A stretch of 64,000 nt of DNA from Clostridia bacterium (GCA_017410505.1 JAFQQR010000027.1:117151-181150); one strand, 5' to 3'; counted from the stretch's first letter, positions 28,767 to 38,053 are shown. Numbers and translations: made by a program. Notes: generated from the sequence alone by a model not told the origin.

Positions 28767-28786
28767 GAGCGGAAATTATTCCGCTC
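28767..28786. other. Hairpin in the M23-ctp spacer
   Basis: GAGCGGAA/TTCCGCTC stem. On the transcribed (minus) strand no T-run follows, so a processing or partial attenuation role is only a guess. Confidence 0.4.
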
Positions 28787-28831
28787 TTTTTAAAGGATAT
28801 TAATCTTTTTTATTTTTATTCTATGTTTTTA

Positions 28832-30058
28832 TTAGTTTGGCAAATATCCTCTTGGGTCAACTCTATTACTATAATATCCTGGACTTGTTCTTACTTCAAA
28901 ATGTAAATGTGGTCCTGTTGAATTTCCTGTATTTCCAACTCTCATTATTTGTTGTCCTTGTTTTACTCTTTGCATTTCTGATACACATATTGAACCTGCT
29001 TGCCCATGTGCATATAATGTATATAAATTACTGCTTGGATGATATATTATTATATAATTTCCATAACTTGTTGTTAATGCTTGTGTTGTTACCACTATTC
29101 CATCTGCCACCGCATATACTGGCATTCCATTTATTCCACTAGCTCCATAATCTACAGCTCCATGAAATGATCCTGATGAATAATATAATCCTGTTGTTAT
29201 ATAACTATTTACTGGTTTTATAAATCCTGCAGAACTTGTTCCACTATTACTTGCCTGTCCACTAGATGAAGTTGAATTATTATTATTTTTGCTTGCCTCT
29301 GCTTTTTTTCTTTCAGCTTCTATTTGAGCTTGCATAGATTGTATTTTTTTATTTATCGCCTCATTATCTTTTTGTAATTCTGCTATTTGATTTTGTAATT
29401 GTTGCTCTTCTGCAGACAATTGTGATACTTTAGCATCTTTTGCTGATTTAGCACTTTTTAATTGACTAGATACACTTTCTTTGCTAGCTTTTGTTGTTGT
29501 TAACTCATTTTTACCATTTTCTAATTCTTTTTTAGCATTTTCAATTTCTTCTTTTTGTTTTTGAATTTTATCTAATAATTCTACATCATATTGTGTTACT
29601 TCTGATACTAAATAATAATTAGATATAAAATCTGTTACACTTGTTGAACTAAGCAATACATCTAAATATGATGTATCACCAGCTTCATATACTGCTACCA
29701 TTCTCTCTTCTAATGTTTTTTGTTGTGATTCATAATCTTCTTGCGATTTTTTTAATTTTTCTTCTGCTTCTTTTATTTTTTTATTTGCATCATTTATTTG
29801 TGACTCTAATGATGTAATTTGCCCTTGATAAGTAGCTATTTGGTTATTTAATTCTTCAACTTCTTTTAAAGTTTCATCTTTTATTTCTTGCACTTCATCA
29901 ATTTGAGCTTGTTTTTCGTTTATTTTATTTTTATTTTCTTCTTGTTGACTTTTTTGATTATTTATATCTGATTGTGATACTGCTAAAGAAATATTATAAC
30001 TTGTTAGAAATATTATTGTTGTTATTATTACTATAATTTTTTGACATATTTTTTTCAT
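28832..30058 (-). CDS. EnvC-like M23 peptidoglycan hydrolase (distal copy)
   Basis: 408 residues from ATG 30058, 5 nt after GGAGG; a TTG start 12 bp upstream is less likely. Signal peptide, a long coiled coil with Glu/Gln/Lys-rich heptads (about residues 30-240), a Ser/Asn linker, then the C-terminal M23 domain with FHGAVDYGASG and GPHLHFEVR. Both zinc motifs look complete. It is expected to be activated by the FtsEX complex encoded upstream. It is a tandem paralogue of the next gene. Confidence 0.9.
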   Translation of the reverse strand: MKKICQKIIVIITTIIFLTSYNISLAVSQSDINNQKSQQEENKNKINEKQAQIDEVQEIKDETLKEVEELNNQIATYQGQITSLESQINDANKKIKEAEEKLKKSQEDYESQQKTLEERMVAVYEAGDTSYLDVLLSSTSVTDFISNYYLVSEVTQYDVELLDKIQKQKEEIENAKKELENGKNELTTTKASKESVSSQLKSAKSAKDAKVSQLSAEEQQLQNQIAELQKDNEAINKKIQSMQAQIEAERKKAEASKNNNNSTSSSGQASNSGTSSAGFIKPVNSYITTGLYYSSGSFHGAVDYGASGINGMPVYAVADGIVVTTQALTTSYGNYIIIYHPSSNLYTLYAHGQAGSICVSEMQRVKQGQQIMRVGNTGNSTGPHLHFEVRTSPGYYSNRVDPRGYLPN

Positions 30059-30078
30059 ATGTTCCTCCAATTTATATT

Positions 30079-31308
30079 TTAATTTGTTGTATTTTCCGTA
30101 GTATTCGAATTCTCATTTTTACTACTTTCATCCCCTGGAATTAGTCCATTTGTTATATATGGCATTGGATCTGTTGTAACACCATTTATTCTAATTTCAA
30201 AATGTGCATGTGCTCCTGTTGAATATCCTGTTGACCCTACTTTTAAAACTGGGTCTCCTCTTTTTACAGTTTGTCCTACTTCTACTAAAATTTCTGAACC
30301 ATGTGCATATAATGTTGAAATTCCTCCACCATGATTAATTATTACCATATTTCCATAAGCTGTATTAAATGATGCTTTAGTAACTATTCCATCATTTGCT
30401 GCTATAAAATTTGCTCCTTCTGGTGCACTAACATCTACTCCTGTATGTAACTTATATACCCCTGTTATAGGATGAACTCTCATTCCATATTTCGAAGTAA
30501 TTTTGGTATATCCTGGAATTGGCCAAGCAAATGTTCCTCCTATATATTGTGTATCTATTCCATCCATTGATAATGCTATAATTTGTCTATTTATTTCTTC
30601 AAATTGCTTATTATATTCATCTATCTGATTTTGTATTTCTTTTTCTTCATCTGAAAGTTTTTCTAGAAAACTTTCTCTCATTTTTCTTGTATTTTGTAAT
30701 GTTCTTGTGGTTCTTGTTTGATTTTCTATTATTGTTGCTAATTGCGTTTTTTCGTTTTCAAGTTTCTTTTTTGATGTATCTATTTTTTTCTTTTTGTCGT
30801 CTATATCATTTAATAAATCTTCATCTACTTTTGCTAATTCTGATACAACATAATAACTAGATAAGAAATCTGTAATGTTTTTTGATTTTAATAATATATC
30901 TAGGTATTTAGTTTCTCCTGCTTCATATATTGCTACAATTCTTTGTTCAAACAAGTCTTTTTGATTATTATATTTTTCTGTTACTGTATTTAGTTCTTTT
31001 TCTATTTCTTCAATAGTTTTCTTTAATTCTGTAATCTTACTTTCTTGTTCTTCTAATTCATTTTCTGATTTTGATATTTTTTCATCCAATTTTTGTACTT
31101 GTTGTAGACTTTCTGATATGTCACTCTGAACATCTGTCAAATCTGCATTTGCTTCATTTAATTGATTTTGTAATAATTCTCTTTGTGTTTGTAAATCTGT
31201 TGTTTCATTAGTTGTATTATTATTTTCATTTTTTTCTTCTTCTGCATATGTAAGTGTTGTTATAAAACAAATTAGTAAGATTAAAACAATACATAAATTT
31301 TTACGCAT
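30079..31308 (-). CDS. EnvC-like M23 peptidoglycan hydrolase (FtsX-proximal copy)
   Basis: 409 residues. Signal peptide (NLCIVLILLICFITTLTYA), coiled coil about 35-245 with the conserved YEAGETKYLDILLKSKNITDFLSSYYVVSELA, then M23 domain: LHTGVDVSAPEG and GAHAHFEIRINGVTTDPMPYI. It shares the coiled-coil hinge motif with the downstream paralogue. It begins 10 bp after ftsX, which fits regulation by FtsX through the coiled coil. Confidence 0.93.
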   Translation of the reverse strand: MRKNLCIVLILLICFITTLTYAEEEKNENNNTTNETTDLQTQRELLQNQLNEANADLTDVQSDISESLQQVQKLDEKISKSENELEEQESKITELKKTIEEIEKELNTVTEKYNNQKDLFEQRIVAIYEAGETKYLDILLKSKNITDFLSSYYVVSELAKVDEDLLNDIDDKKKKIDTSKKKLENEKTQLATIIENQTRTTRTLQNTRKMRESFLEKLSDEEKEIQNQIDEYNKQFEEINRQIIALSMDGIDTQYIGGTFAWPIPGYTKITSKYGMRVHPITGVYKLHTGVDVSAPEGANFIAANDGIVTKASFNTAYGNMVIINHGGGISTLYAHGSEILVEVGQTVKRGDPVLKVGSTGYSTGAHAHFEIRINGVTTDPMPYITNGLIPGDESSKNENSNTTENTTN

Positions 31309-31318
31309 GTTTTCTCCT

Positions 31319-32215
31319 TTATACTTTTAAATATTTTCTCATTGAAATTACGCTTCCTAAGGCCCCTATTCCTATTCCTAATAACATATATACAAATATT
31401 ATTGACGAAATCATATCACTAAAACTTACTAAACTCATATTCATAACTTGCATAAATTGTGCATTTACTGCTTGTTCTGCTATTACGCCATAAGCTCCTC
31501 CTACAAGTACTATTGATATTAAGCTCGCTAATATTCCTATTATCATACCTTCTACAATAAATGGCCATCTTATAAAATTATTTGTTGCTCCTACATATTT
31601 CATTATTGATATTTCTTTTCTTCTTGCATGTACTGTTAATTTTATTGTATTCGATATTATAAATATTGAAATTATTATTAATAGTAATAATATTATTCCT
31701 GTTACTATTCTTATACCATTTGCTAAGTTTATTAATGTTGTTACTGTTTCATCACTACTTGTTATTTTTTTGATATTATCAAATTGCAATATCTCATTTT
31801 GAACATCTTTACTTTTGTTTAAATCTGTTAGAGTCACTACATATGATGTTGAAAATACTTCATAATCAAATCCATCTAGCAATCCTTCTTTATCTTTTAA
31901 TTTTTCTTTCATTGAGTTTAGTGCATCTTCTTTAGATTTATATTCTGCTGTACTTACACCATTTAGTGCTCTTATTTTTTCTCCTACTTCTTGTATTTCT
32001 TCATTTGTTGCATCAGTTGTCAAAAAAACTTGAAATCCTTGCTCTGACTTTATTTCGTCTACAAAATGATTTATATTTTCTCCTAGCATTAAAAATACTC
32101 CAAATATTATCATTGTTGCACACATTATCATTAATGATGCCCCTGTTGATTTTTTATTTTTAAAGACATTACTGAATCCTTCTCCTATTAAATATCCAAA
32201 TATATTATATTTCAC
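31319..32215 (-). CDS. ftsX: Cell division ABC transporter-like permease FtsX
   Basis: Four membrane helices and an extracytoplasmic loop (VFLTTDATNEEIQEVGEKI...) of the FtsX type. I choose GTG 32215 (MKYNIFGYLIGEGFSNVFKN): it gives the usual FtsX N-terminus and lies 8 nt after GGTGG. ATG 32221 and 32239 are alternatives with poorer spacing. It overlaps the ftsE end by 11 bp. With FtsE it transmits a cytoplasmic ATPase signal to extracellular hydrolases. Confidence 0.92.
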   Translation of the reverse strand: MKYNIFGYLIGEGFSNVFKNKKSTGASLMIMCATMIIFGVFLMLGENINHFVDEIKSEQGFQVFLTTDATNEEIQEVGEKIRALNGVSTAEYKSKEDALNSMKEKLKDKEGLLDGFDYEVFSTSYVVTLTDLNKSKDVQNEILQFDNIKKITSSDETVTTLINLANGIRIVTGIILLLLIIISIFIISNTIKLTVHARRKEISIMKYVGATNNFIRWPFIVEGMIIGILASLISIVLVGGAYGVIAEQAVNAQFMQVMNMSLVSFSDMISSIIFVYMLLGIGIGALGSVISMRKYLKV

Positions 32216-32891
32216 AATCATAACCACCTTTTTTATCATCTCTTACTATGTTGCCTTTTTCTATGTGTATTACTCTTTTTTTCATTTTATCTACTATATC
32301 TTTTGCATGTGTTGCAACTACTACTGTTGTTCCTCTCATATTTATTTCATTTAATAGATTCATTATATCCCATGCTGTCTCTGGGTCTAAGTTTCCTGTT
32401 GGTTCGTCTGCAATTAACATTGATGGGTTATTTACTAATGCTCTTGCTAATGCTACTCTTTGTTGTTCTCCTCCTGATAATTCATTTGGATACATTTTGG
32501 CTTTTCCACTTAACCCCACTAATGATAATACCATTGGTACTTGTCTTCTTATATGTCTTGGTGTTGCTCTTACTATGTACATTGCATATGCTACATTGTC
32601 ATATACTGTTTTATCAGGTAATAGCCTAAAATCTTGGAACACTACTCCCATACTTCTCCTTAAATATGGTACTCTACTTTGTTTTAAAAATGTTATGTCC
32701 TTTCCATTAACTATTATATTTCCAGATGTAGGTTCTTCTTCCTTTAATAATAATTTGATTAGTGTCGATTTTCCACTTCCTGATGTTCCTACTAAAAATG
32801 CAAATTCTCCTTTATCTATTACGAAGTTAGCATTTTTTACTGCTTTTGTTCCTGTGTCGTATGTTTTTGATACATTTCTAAATTCTATCAT
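32205..32891 (-). CDS. ftsE: Cell division ATP-binding protein FtsE
   Basis: 228 residues. Walker A GTSGSGKSTLIKLL, Q-loop VFQDFRLLP, signature LSGGEQQRVALARAL, Walker B MLIADEPTGNLD, H-loop ATHAKDIV. N-terminus IEFRNVSKTYDTGTKAV is FtsE-like. ATG start after AAGGAAATG; a family D repeat lies immediately upstream. Confidence 0.96.
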   Translation of the reverse strand: MIEFRNVSKTYDTGTKAVKNANFVIDKGEFAFLVGTSGSGKSTLIKLLLKEEEPTSGNIIVNGKDITFLKQSRVPYLRRSMGVVFQDFRLLPDKTVYDNVAYAMYIVRATPRHIRRQVPMVLSLVGLSGKAKMYPNELSGGEQQRVALARALVNNPSMLIADEPTGNLDPETAWDIMNLLNEINMRGTTVVVATHAKDIVDKMKKRVIHIEKGNIVRDDKKGGYDCEI

Positions 32892-32900
32892 TTATTTTCA

Positions 32901-32970
32901 TTTCCTTTCGCTTCGTTTCACTCCGCTCATCACAAATTAAAAAATTTAACAATTTTTTAATTTGTGAATC
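32901..32970 (-). repeat. Family D repeat abutting the ftsE Shine-Dalgarno site
   Basis: On the minus strand TTCACAAATTAAAAAATTG (paired with AATTTTTTAATTTGTGA) continues into TGATGAGCGGAGTGAAACGA and AGCGAAAGGAAATG. This is the longest copy of the family. Confidence 0.7.
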
Positions 32971-32972
32971 GG

Positions 32973-33207
32973 CATTTTGTTATATTTTTCCTTTTAAATT
33001 GTCGATTTTTATTCTTTTAAATCATATCAATAAACTTCTTTTTTTGCAATAGTTTTCACAAAAAAATCATTAGAATTTTTTTACAATTATTTACTTTTAT
33101 TTGTATTTTAATTTTTGGTACAAATAAAACCCAAAATTGGAAAATCATCCAAATTTCAGGTTTCTCAATTCTTCTATTTATTACAATAACTTAATAGTAT
33201 CTTTTGG
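32973..33207. other. AT-rich spacer without recognisable features
   Basis: No ORF, hairpin or RNA gene that I can support. It probably holds the ftsE promoter on the minus strand, but no box is convincing. Confidence 0.5.
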
Positions 33208-34125
33208 TTAAAATAATTCTTCTATTTCTTTATCAGTTATTCCAAAATATTTCATTAATTCTTCTGCTTTTCCAGACTTACCGAAAGTGTCTTTTACTCC
33301 TAGCCTTATAAGTCCTACAGGATACTCACTTGTAAGGACTTCAGAAATCGCTGAACCTAAACCACCAATATCATTATGGTCTTCAATAGAAATTAATTTC
33401 TTAGTTTCTTTAGCACATTTTATGATAATCTCTTTATCAATAGGCTTAATTGTATGAATATCAATAACTCTAATATCAATTCCTTTTCTTTTTAAACTTT
33501 CTTTTGCCTTTAAAGCTTCTACTACTGTTACACCTGTTGCAAATACTGTCGCATCTGTTCCATCACCTATTTGAATTGCTTTTCCTATTTCAAAACTTTG
33601 ATTTTCATCATATATAACAGGTGTCGCAAGTCTTGATAATCTTAAATAAACAGGTCCTTCTATTTTACTAATTTCTTTAACTGCCCATTTTGTTTGAATA
33701 TCATCAGATGTTGAAACTACAGTCATATTAGGAATAGTTCTCATTAAAGAAATATCTTCTATCATCTGATGTGTAGCTCCATCCTCTCCAACAGTTATCC
33801 CTGCATGTGTCGCACATATTTTCACATTTAAATTAGGATAACATATACTGTTCCTAATTTGGTCATAAGCGCGTCCTGCAGCAAACATTGCAAATGTACT
33901 AACATATGGTATTTTTCTACATGTAGCCATACCTGCAGCAGTACTCATCATATTTTGCTCCGCAATACCCATATCAAAAAATCTATCAGGAAATTCTTTT
34001 GCAAATATACTTGTTTTTGTTGCAGTAGATAAATCAGCATCTAACACAACTATCTTTTCATTTTCTTTTCCCAATTCTAATAAAGCCTCTCCATAACTTT
34101 GTCTTGTAGCCTTTTTACTATCCAT
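33208..34125 (-). CDS. Transketolase, C-terminal subunit
   Basis: 305 residues equal to the pyrimidine-binding and C-terminal domains of transketolase: FFDMGIAEQNMMSTAAGMA (catalytic Glu), ICATHAGITVGEDGATHQMIEDISLMR, and TVFATGVTVVEAL. Split transketolases are normal in Clostridia, but the N-terminal (thiamine pyrophosphate) subunit normally lies just upstream. Here the upstream gene is a ROK kinase, so the partner must be elsewhere. Confidence 0.93.
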   Translation of the reverse strand: MDSKKATRQSYGEALLELGKENEKIVVLDADLSTATKTSIFAKEFPDRFFDMGIAEQNMMSTAAGMATCRKIPYVSTFAMFAAGRAYDQIRNSICYPNLNVKICATHAGITVGEDGATHQMIEDISLMRTIPNMTVVSTSDDIQTKWAVKEISKIEGPVYLRLSRLATPVIYDENQSFEIGKAIQIGDGTDATVFATGVTVVEALKAKESLKRKGIDIRVIDIHTIKPIDKEIIIKCAKETKKLISIEDHNDIGGLGSAISEVLTSEYPVGLIRLGVKDTFGKSGKAEELMKYFGITDKEIEELF

Positions 34126-34169
34126 ATCGCTTCTCCTTTTTTATTTAGTTTTACTCTTTATTTTAAAAT

Positions 34170-35063
34170 TTAATGCGCTACACTTCCAATAATCCCTGCA
34201 TCATTTCCAAGAGCAGCCGGAACTATTATAAGTTCTTCCCTATCATTAAATAAATATCTCTTTTCCATTATATTTTGCTTTAATCTATCTAACAAAACAT
34301 CAGAAAAATAAACAAAGCTACCACCAATTCCGATTGCCTCCGGTTCAAAAATATTAATTAGATTAGATATTCCTATACTTAAATATTCAATAAATTCATC
34401 AACAACACTCTTTATTTTTTCATCATCCGGATTTTTTCTAATCATATCCAACAATTCTTGACCTCTTGTTGTTTCATCTAACTCCAACTCTTTTCGCAAA
34501 TTACTTTTTAAAACCTTCATAGAAGCATATCTCTCAAAACAGCCTTTTTTACCACAATTACAATTAATACCATCTCTCTGAATTACCATATGACCAAATT
34601 CACAACCTGGCAAATCTCCTGTATCTAAAAGCCTTCCATCTATAATTACAGCTCCACCTATTCCAGTTCCCAATGTCAAAAACACACTTCTATTATATTG
34701 TTTTAAAGCCCCTATTTTGCATTCTGCAATTGCCGCACATTTTGCATCATTTCTTATTTTTATTGGCAAGTCTATTTCTTTTTTTAAGTTTTGTATAATA
34801 TTATAATTTTCAACCCCTAAATTCACAGATTTTACTATTTCTGTTCCATCTATTGTTCCTGGTACAGCTATACCTACTTCTGTCACTTTATATTTTTTTA
34901 TTAATTCTTTTATATTTTTTATTATATAACTTTCTATAGAATTTTTTATATCTTTCTTTTCTTTTGACATTAATCTTTTTTCTATTTTTTCTACAATAAA
35001 ATTTTTATTATCTATTATTCCAATTGCTATATGGCTTCCACCTAAATCTATTCCAATTTTCAT
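34170..35063 (-). CDS. ROK family sugar kinase (glucokinase-like)
   Basis: 297 residues. ATP site IGIDLGGSHIAIGII, LGTGIGGAVIIDGRL, the ROK zinc motif CNCGKKGCFERYAS and sugar-contacting EFGHMVI. It likely phosphorylates glucose or a related hexose or N-acetylhexosamine; substrate not determinable here. It precedes the transketolase half gene by 44 bp and may form a small sugar-metabolism operon with it. Confidence 0.9.
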   Translation of the reverse strand: MKIGIDLGGSHIAIGIIDNKNFIVEKIEKRLMSKEKKDIKNSIESYIIKNIKELIKKYKVTEVGIAVPGTIDGTEIVKSVNLGVENYNIIQNLKKEIDLPIKIRNDAKCAAIAECKIGALKQYNRSVFLTLGTGIGGAVIIDGRLLDTGDLPGCEFGHMVIQRDGINCNCGKKGCFERYASMKVLKSNLRKELELDETTRGQELLDMIRKNPDDEKIKSVVDEFIEYLSIGISNLINIFEPEAIGIGGSFVYFSDVLLDRLKQNIMEKRYLFNDREELIIVPAALGNDAGIIGSVAH

Positions 35064-35078
35064 ATCTACACTCCCAAA

Positions 35079-35118
35079 ATAAAAATAGGAATTTTAACTC
35101 GTCCCCAATTCCTATTTT
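35079..35118 (-). terminator. Terminator of the pilin-like gene, with GTCCC-type loop
   Basis: The stem AAAAATAGGAATT pairs with AATTCCTATTTTT on the minus strand and ends in a T-run. The loop contains GGGGACGAGTT, the same motif as in the GTCCC palindromes. Confidence 0.7.
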
Positions 35119-35160
35119 TTTAATAGGCATATACATTATTATGCATATGCCTTATTTTTA

Positions 35161-35376
35161 TTACCTTGCTTCGTTAAATGTATTATTAATAGCCCTATTA
35201 TATGATTTAGTAGATTCATTTCTTTCAACTATTGTAGTATTATTATTAGTTTGATTCTTTTCTGTGAATAATCCATTTTCTCCCACTACTGCTGCTACAG
35301 CTAGAGCTACTAAAATTATTAATATGATAATTGTAATTACTAATGCTACTAGCGTAATCCCTTTTTGTCCTTTCAT
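35161..35376 (-). CDS. Short type IV pilin-like protein
   Basis: 71 residues from ATG 35376 (MKGQKGITLVALVITIIILI), 7 nt after AGGAGG. It has the prepilin leader K-G-ITLVAL and a long hydrophobic alpha helix, followed by only about 40 polar residues (Asn/Thr/Arg-rich). Prepilin peptidase would cut after KG, and the Glu normally at +5 is absent (GITLVAL). Such short pilin-like proteins are common in gut Clostridia. No other pilus genes are adjacent. Confidence 0.75.
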   Translation of the reverse strand: MKGQKGITLVALVITIIILIILVALAVAAVVGENGLFTEKNQTNNNTTIVERNESTKSYNRAINNTFNEAR

Positions 35377-35512
35377 TGTGTTTTCCTCCTTTTCTTTTGA
35401 AAATAAAACAAAGAAATATTGTACATAATTCTTTTTAATTTTAACGTTTTTCCGCAAAAAGTCAATACTTTTAATTCAATTGTAACACATTTGTAACATG
35501 CCTGTAATATAC

Positions 35513-36808
35513 CTATTTTTTTCGTAACTTACAGATAAAAAATCCATCTTTTTCTTCATCTGGAATAATATTTATCATACTATTTTCTATAATTTCAAAA
35601 TCTTTATTTTCGTTCAAAAATTTATAAATTACATCTTCATTTTCTTCTTTAAGAATGCTACATGTAGAATATACTAAAGTTGAACCCTTTTTTAAATATT
35701 TAGAGCAATTTTCTAATATTGATTGTTGTACTTTAGTTATTTCTTTTATATCTTCTATTTTTCTTTGCCATTTTATATCAGGTTTTCTTTTTATTACTCC
35801 AATTCCCAAACATGGTACATCTAATAAAATTTTATCAAATTTTTCATTCAAACTTTTATCATATATACTTGCATCTTTCACATCTGTTTTTATAATATTT
35901 ATTCCTAATCTATCTGCATTTTGAGTCACCAATTTTGTCCTATGTTCATAGATATCCCAAGCTTCAATTATCCCATCATTTTCCATCAATTCTGCTATAT
36001 ATGTAGTTTTTCCACCCGGTGCTGAACATGCATCTAATATATAGTCTCCTTTTTGTGGTTGCAATACTTGGGCTGTTAATCCTGCAGAAATATCTTGAAT
36101 TGTAAAAAATCCATTTTTAAACAAATCCAAATTCTCTATATCTTTTACTTTTTCTAAAATTAGAAAATCATCATAATTTGTTTCTTTATAATTTATACCC
36201 TGTTCTTGTAATTTCTTCAATAATTCTTTTTTTGTAATTTTCAATTTATTTATTCTTATTGTTACTTTAGGTTTCAAATTAGAACATTCACATATTCTTT
36301 CTACTTTATCTATATTATTATTTTTCAATAATTCTTTTATTATCCATTCAGGCATTGAAGTTGTTTTTGAAATTCTTTCTATATCATCAGTAATCTGGAA
36401 AAGTTCTTCATAATCTTTCTTTTCAATTTTTCTTAAAATAGCATTAACAAAATTTGCACTCGAACTATGCCCATATCTTTTTGCCAAATTAACACTTTCA
36501 TTTACAGCAGCAGATTTTGGAACTTTATCTAAAAAATTAATTTGATATATTCCCATTCTTAAAATATTTAAAATCCAAACTGATATTTTTTTCAATTTTA
36601 TTTTTGAATATTTTTTTATTATTTCATCCAATGTTAATCTCCATGTAGTTACACCATATACAATCTCCGAAATTAAACCTATATCTTTATCATTTAACTT
36701 TTTTCTATTTTGTTTTATTTCTTCATTTAATACTATATTAGAATACCCTTGCTCCTTATCTATTTTATATAATATTTCCAATGCCAACGCTCTTGCTTTA
36801 TCAATCAT
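35513..36808 (-). CDS. rsmB: 16S rRNA (cytosine-967-C5) methyltransferase
   Basis: 431 residues. N-terminal NusB-like domain (ALEILYKIDKEQGYSNIVLNEEI, ILRMGIYQINFLDKVPKSAAVNESV) and C-terminal SAM methyltransferase: CSAPGGKTTYIAELM, LLDVPCLGIGVIKRKPDIKW (the PC catalytic Cys), and VYSTCSILKEENEDV (second Cys). It methylates C967 of 16S rRNA. Confidence 0.94.
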   Translation of the reverse strand: MIDKARALALEILYKIDKEQGYSNIVLNEEIKQNRKKLNDKDIGLISEIVYGVTTWRLTLDEIIKKYSKIKLKKISVWILNILRMGIYQINFLDKVPKSAAVNESVNLAKRYGHSSSANFVNAILRKIEKKDYEELFQITDDIERISKTTSMPEWIIKELLKNNNIDKVERICECSNLKPKVTIRINKLKITKKELLKKLQEQGINYKETNYDDFLILEKVKDIENLDLFKNGFFTIQDISAGLTAQVLQPQKGDYILDACSAPGGKTTYIAELMENDGIIEAWDIYEHRTKLVTQNADRLGINIIKTDVKDASIYDKSLNEKFDKILLDVPCLGIGVIKRKPDIKWQRKIEDIKEITKVQQSILENCSKYLKKGSTLVYSTCSILKEENEDVIYKFLNENKDFEIIENSMINIIPDEEKDGFFICKLRKK

Positions 36809-36936
36809 TTTCTCTACCTCCTATCCCAAAATCCTATTTCTAAAATTATATATCTTTTTTTATAAAATTTCTACATTTTGTATATTTTTTCTTAAAACGG
36901 TAAAAATATTTTTAAAAGATTGTTAGGAGGTTTAAT

Positions 36937-37158
36937 ATGGATATAGAAAAACATTTAATAATTACAGGTACATCTGATGTATCTTGGAAAGATGCCATAG
37001 TAAAAACAATAAATGAAGCATCAAAAAGCATTGACTACTTATCAAGTGTAAAAATCTTAGAACAACGAGCTAAAATTGACGGAAATAAAATATCTGAATA
37101 TTTTGTAGATTTAGACTTAACATTTTTAATAGACCTAAATAGAAAGGATGATAATTAG
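36937..37158 (+). CDS. Dodecin family protein
   Basis: 73 residues: beta-alpha-beta-beta pattern HLIITGTSDVSWKDAIVKTINEASKSIDYLSSVKILEQRAKIDGNKISEYFVDLDLTFLID, which matches dodecins (flavin- or CoA-binding dodecamers). AGGAGG precedes the ATG. Its TAG stop overlaps the GTG start of spoVAC by one base (TAGTG), so it is translationally coupled to a spore germination gene. This suggests expression in the forespore. Confidence 0.78.
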   Translation: MDIEKHLIITGTSDVSWKDAIVKTINEASKSIDYLSSVKILEQRAKIDGNKISEYFVDLDLTFLIDLNRKDDN

Positions 37159-37622
37159 TGAATCCTATTGAAACAAAACAAACTTATCAAGAATATGTTG
37201 ATAAAAAATCACCGAATTCACCAATATGGAAAAATTGTTTCAATGCATTTTGGGTTGGTGGATTAATATGTACTATTGGTCAAATTATCATGAATATTTG
37301 TAAAGAAAGAGGTTTTGACCAAACTATGTCCGGTACTATTGTATCAATCATATTAATTGGTTTATCTGCTTTTTTAACAGGTCTTAATATTTTTAATAAA
37401 ATTGGTAAATTTGCCGGTGCTGGTTCTTTAATTCCTATATCAGGCTTTGCTAATTCTATTGTTTCTCCAGCTATGGAATATAAGTCAGAAGGCTATGTTA
37501 TGGGTGTTGGTGGAAAGATGTTTACTGTTGCTGGTCCTGTGTTGGTTTTTGGGATTTCAGCATCGATTATTGTTGGAATTGTTTATTTGATTTTCAACAC
37601 TCAGAGTATGACTTTGGTTTAA
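37158..37622 (+). CDS. spoVAC: Stage V sporulation protein AC
   Basis: 154 residues, four to five membrane helices, starting GTG (MNPIETKQTYQEYVDKKSPN). Motifs NCFNAFWVGGLICTIGQ and GAGSLIPISGFANSIVSPAMEYKSEGYVMGVGGKMF are SpoVAC-like. It forms the inner-membrane channel moving dipicolinic acid into and out of the spore. Unlike most genomes, spoVAD does not follow directly; about 500 bp with two palindromic elements intervene. Confidence 0.95.
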   Translation: MNPIETKQTYQEYVDKKSPNSPIWKNCFNAFWVGGLICTIGQIIMNICKERGFDQTMSGTIVSIILIGLSAFLTGLNIFNKIGKFAGAGSLIPISGFANSIVSPAMEYKSEGYVMGVGGKMFTVAGPVLVFGISASIIVGIVYLIFNTQSMTLV

Positions 37623-37642
37623 TTGTCTTTTATTAATGAGCC

Positions 37643-37815
37643 GCTGAGATTGGGATACATTATTTTTTTGTTATTAAATTCCTTCAATAGCAGGGTCTTT
37701 TTCAAAACCTTCAGTCCCTCACTCTGGAGCCTGTTATCGGTTTTGAAGCCTGACGCGGGTCTTCGGGAACGTTCAGTCATTTAATAACAAAAAAATAATG
37801 TATCCCACTCTCAGC
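37643..37815. repeat. Palindromic element, family B copy 1
   Basis: 173 nt: inverted arms of 37 bp (37643-37679, 37779-37815; two mismatches) around a 99-nt core. The core contains CAGTCCCTCACTCTGGAGCC and an internal stem TTCAAAACC/GGTTTTGAA. Copy 2 (37881-38053) has a nearly identical core in the opposite orientation but completely different arms. Confidence 0.9.
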
Positions 37816-37880
37816 TACTCTACAATATCAAAAAAGCATTTTTTCTAACTCATTTAAAAAAATTTCAAATAAGTAGAGTA

Positions 37881-38053
37881 GTTGTCAATATTGATAATTA
37901 TAACTTTTTTATTGAAATACCGACAGTTCCCTAAGACCCGCGTTAGGCTTCAAAAGCGATAACAGGCTCCAGAGTGAGGGACTGAAGCTTTTGAAAAAGA
38001 CCCTGCTATGGAGTGTTTTCAATAAAAAAGTTATAATTATCAATATTGGCAAC
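37881..38053. repeat. Palindromic element, family B copy 2
   Basis: Also 173 nt: arms of 37 bp (37881-37917, 38017-38053; one mismatch; TTGATAATTATAACTTTTTT) around a 99-nt core that is the reverse complement of copy 1. The internal stem is TTCAAAAGC/GCTTTTGAA: both sides changed relative to copy 1, so pairing is kept. A short CTACTCTAC/GTAGAGTAG inverted repeat joins the two copies. Confidence 0.9.

Noticed and set aside
35452-35454. CGG at the second codon of a longer pilin reading frame
   Set aside because: It lies upstream of the real ATG (35376) with its AGGAGG, so it is not translated.
37643-38053. Family B pair as one composite transposon
   Set aside because: There is no transposase or ORF between or inside the copies, and the arms of the two copies are unrelated.
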